Assembly: GCA_013398055.1 (NCBI GenBank)
Contig: VZRS01014569.1
Coordinates: forward strand, 292,175 to 356,174
DNA length: 64,000 nt
Direction: 5' to 3'
Source: Ifrita kowaldi
Lineage: Eukaryota > Chordata > Aves > Passeriformes > Cinclosomatidae
Shown: positions 61,101 to 64,000 of the stretch, piece after piece
How the letters are laid out: every line of letters begins with the position of its first letter
Position numbering within the stretch: the stretch's first letter is position 1
Notes under the pieces: generated by a model
Database searches by the model: none
Seen by the model: only the letters and a program-made list of their open reading frames with translations
What the model was told of the DNA's origin: nothing
Position numbers and translations under genes: made by a program

Positions 61101-64000
61101 TGCCAGGAGAAGGTCTCACCAAGGACCTGCAAGGATAAGGAAGAGGCTCTGGAGGCAGCACATCCATCACCTGCAGCACAGCAGGTGCGAGGGTGATGCC
61201 ACATCTGAGTGTACCCAGCTGCTACACCAGCACCAGCATCAGCATCTGGATCAGAAGGGGAAGCAGAAAATGATGCATGGCCACCTTTCAGTACCAGACT
61301 GCTCAGGAATGAAGAGCAAAGGAAGATTTAAGGGCTTTGAGCTCCATCACTGCAATGCTGCTGGCAAAACCCATCATGCACCCAGGAGCATCCTCTACAG
61401 AACAGGAAAATCTGGATAGATTTCCCAGCTCACCTTGACCTGGGTACCATCTCCTCTGAGCCATCTGCCACCTCATCAACACACAAGTCACACCTTCCCT
61501 GAGGTGTACTCTGCTGCTCTGCCATGACAAAATCATTATCCCAAGGGCTGCTGCTGCCATGGCAACCCCAGCCACTGAAAACAAAGGTAATGAATAAGTT
61601 GTGCAGGACTGGTGGGAGGAACTGGGCCCATTTGGGGATGTCCTACTCACAGTATGAAAGAAGGGAAAGGAAAAGGGGTAAAAACCCAAAATCATGGGGA
61701 CAACATGTTTCCAAAATGCAGATTTCCCAGAAAAGTCTTTTGCCTGCAAATACAAGCGGGATGAAGGAAGCAGGAGAATAAATCTGCATAAAACGGGCAT
61801 AATTTTGACTTCAAAAGCCATATTATGACATCCTCAAAACGAAAGTAGGGTGACCACCAGCAGAGACAGAAACCCAACTGCCCAGAGCAATCACCCGCAT
61901 GTGATTCAGTGTCTCACAGCAAGGAAACCCAGCCTGCTGCCTCTGCCAAATTTCTAATACGGGCTGGGGTGGGGCAAAAGGTTTGTGCCACCAGACCATG
62001 ATTTCTATTGTTTCAACTTTTCTCTCTTCCCTTGGATTCAGAATCTGTGCTATTTTAAGCAGCTATGCTAAAAAAAATGCCCAGAATGTAATGCCTGTTT
62101 GTGCTGCCCACAAAAACCTTTTCCACTGGAACAAAGATTTAAACCTCTGACTCAAAATGACTTTACAATGGGGGGCTGATTATCAACAGGACCAGAATAT
62201 CCTCTTATTAGAAAAACGTTCACCAGGTTTCCTGAACTTTACATGGTGGTATTAACTCAGTGGCTTGTTTAGCTGGATGCAGGCAATACCAGCTGTCTCT
62301 GACACAGGGGAAAAAAGCAGCTATGCATTTTAAAATACAGAAAAAGCTTAAGGTAAGTGTGTGTGAATGTGTGCCATGCGTATTCATACATGCACATACA
62401 TGATTATTGTCAACAAAAGAGATACAGGAAAGAAAAACACAAAATCACAACAAACAAAGGATGGGAAGGATCAAAGGATGTACTCCACCGGCTTGCCTCA
62501 AGTAAAACAAATCTAGCTAAGGCACTTTTAAAATTTATTATTATTTGTCTATTACAGTAGCAAGCATCAAGGGGGAGGATTCAAGCCCTATTTGTACAAG
62601 TCCACTGCAAACACTTAAGGCAGTCTGGAAGAGACTGATCTGGCTTCAGTTAGACTGACATAGGAATACCCCCTATTCATTTTAGCCTAAACCTGGTTTT
62701 TTAGAGACTTGTTTCTATTGGTACACTATTTATTTGCAGATAAATTATGTTACAAAAAGGGAGGGTACACAGGCTGGGCAGCACCCAGGCAGAGGTCCAT
62801 CCACAGATTGGTTGTCTGGGCTGTCTGTCTTGCCACCATCCTCAAGAAGCGTCTCCCAAGCTCTGTTGGTTTTTGGGCTAGATCAGTTCCAACAGCCCCT
62901 GATCCTGGGCCTGCCTTTGAGGTGAGCTCTACCCCAAAGCCTTGCACCAGTGATGGCCAGTGGCAACTGTGTGTGCCCTGTGCCACCTCCCAACCTGCTC
63001 TGTGCCAGCAGCTCCGGCACAGCAGCTGCCCGGGAGAAACTCTGCCCTTGCTGACCAAGCACAGAGGGGAAAGCATGCGTAAAACGCTCTGCTTGTTGTC
63101 AGGCAGCAGGACAGATCAGATTTTAAGGCAACGAGTTACCAGCTATGAGCCTAAAACTTGCCTTTATACATGTCAGAGCAGAGTCCTGTAATAGAGACAT
63201 CCTTCTCCATCCCACTGAGCTGGATCTGAACCAGAACCCATGAAGAAGTTCTGGAAGGGTTCCTAGGCTATTTTTTAGGTTCCAGAGCCAATGGATAGTC
63301 AAAGTTTGACCTCCTGGCAAGCTAAGAAATCATATCCAACAACAGTATCCAAACTTAAAAAAAAAAAATTACCCCAGGGAGCCGAGCACAGTGTAAAACT
63401 CTTATTTACAAGTTTTCTGGCTGCTCTTTCATCACCAGAATTTACTGGAAAAACTCAAAAGCAATCATCATTTTACAAACATGTTTTGCTCTGCACAGTT
63501 CCTGCACCCAACTTTACAGGGAGAACGTCAACAGGAAGACAGGAGTCCACTGCTGCCCCAGGAAGCTGCAGTGTGCACTCCTCTCACCTTGCCAAAACCC
63601 CACCTCGCAATTTATATACTCTACAATAATTATTTTGCTAATCACAGGCTGCTCTGTGCTTCTCAACATGAATTATTATTATTAGAGCTGGCTCAGCTGC
63701 AAACGCGCCCGCTTTCCAAACACACGGCGCTGGGCTGGAGAAGAGGGGTGGGGGGTTAATCCTTTACTGGATGCAGCATAAGGCAGTGAATGGTATTCTG
63801 GCCTGTAATTTCTTTAAACAGGAAAAATAACATCTTTCAGGAGATTTTCCATTTTGAGTTAGCACAGAATCACCACAAAAATTAAAAAAAATACTGGGTA
63901 AGGCAACATAACACATACTATGGCCTTCTTTCAACTCATCAGCTATATTTATCTCTGAACTGCAGCATAGAAGCATATTTCACTTAGAAAAACTTTTAAG
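55179..64000. other. Unannotated non-coding stretch
   Basis: No exon, RNA gene or young mobile element recognised up to the end of the window. Minus-strand frames of 151 codons (55318-55773), 148 codons (56719-57165) and 172 codons (61303-61821), and a plus-strand frame of 160 codons (62709-63191), have no motif I recognise. Homopolymers occur at 59745-59757 (13 T) and about 63357-63368 (A). Part of 55179-55770 might be more 5' sequence of the RTE-like fossil, but I see no motif to prove it. Confidence 0.55.

Noticed and set aside
61303..61821. 172-codon minus-strand frame
   Set aside because: Contains hydrophobic stretches but no conserved family pattern; it reads as translated non-coding DNA.
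62347..62355. Strong splice donor word AAG/GTAAGT
   Set aside because: No upstream exon with an acceptor or open frame could be supported.
1..64000. Prokaryotic or phage-type systems, CRISPR arrays, tRNA or rRNA genes
   Set aside because: No dense long coding frames, ribosome binding sites, spaced direct repeats, tRNA B-box words or rRNA segments were seen; the repeats are of vertebrate type.

Overview
The window looks like vertebrate, almost certainly avian, nuclear DNA from intergenic or intronic territory. The strongest evidence is several decayed CR1 LINE 3' ends of the bird type: the 'GGTTTGGGTTGGAAGGGACC' signature next to a degenerate ATTCTATG-like tail. There is also a 3' part of a bird-type LTR-like repeat, a low overall repeat load, short microsatellites, scattered CpG and very long stretches with no coding signal. 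No operons, ribosome binding sites, tRNAs, rRNAs or CRISPR arrays are visible. The longest open frames are under 200 codons, on both strands, with composition and overlaps typical of chance frames. I could not recognise a single conserved protein-coding exon, so no host gene is named.

Layout. 1-1756: an 855-bp step places two apparently identical copies either side of a single N at 901, most likely an unmerged contig overlap rather than biology. 1757-7885: unique DNA with a 10-bp minisatellite (3487-3527), a near-palindromic hairpin (5782-5807), an LTR-like fragment (5940-6475) and a minus-strand CR1 (7546-7885). 7886-30135: mostly unannotated DNA with a poly-T tract, a paired POU octamer region (15640-15830), a G-quadruplex motif (17919-17943), AT-rich DNA (18475-18586), two old CR1-like fossils (20308-20420 plus, 26535-27150 minus) and a possible tiny two-exon ORF (21599-21953). 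30136-30290: a compound pentanucleotide array joined to a CR1 3' remnant. 30291-49503: long non-coding DNA with a few conserved-element-like AT-rich blocks and two 21-bp tandem duplications, ending with another minus-strand CR1 tail (48127-48258). 49504-49813: the most promoter-like place in the window, CpG-dense with a TATA box and an inverted GATA pair. 53414-53747: a plus-strand CR1 ORF2 C-terminus and 3' tail with stops. 54850-55178: a fossil resembling the C-terminal reverse-transcriptase region of an RTE-clade LINE, the most unusual element here.

How it works together: nothing supports a multi-gene system. The window reads as ordinary avian non-coding DNA seeded with retroelement fossils. 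The candidates worth testing are the CpG/TATA block, the small spliced ORF, the RTE fossil and the putative assembly duplication. All family assignments are from memory of consensus sequences; no alignment or database search was possible.
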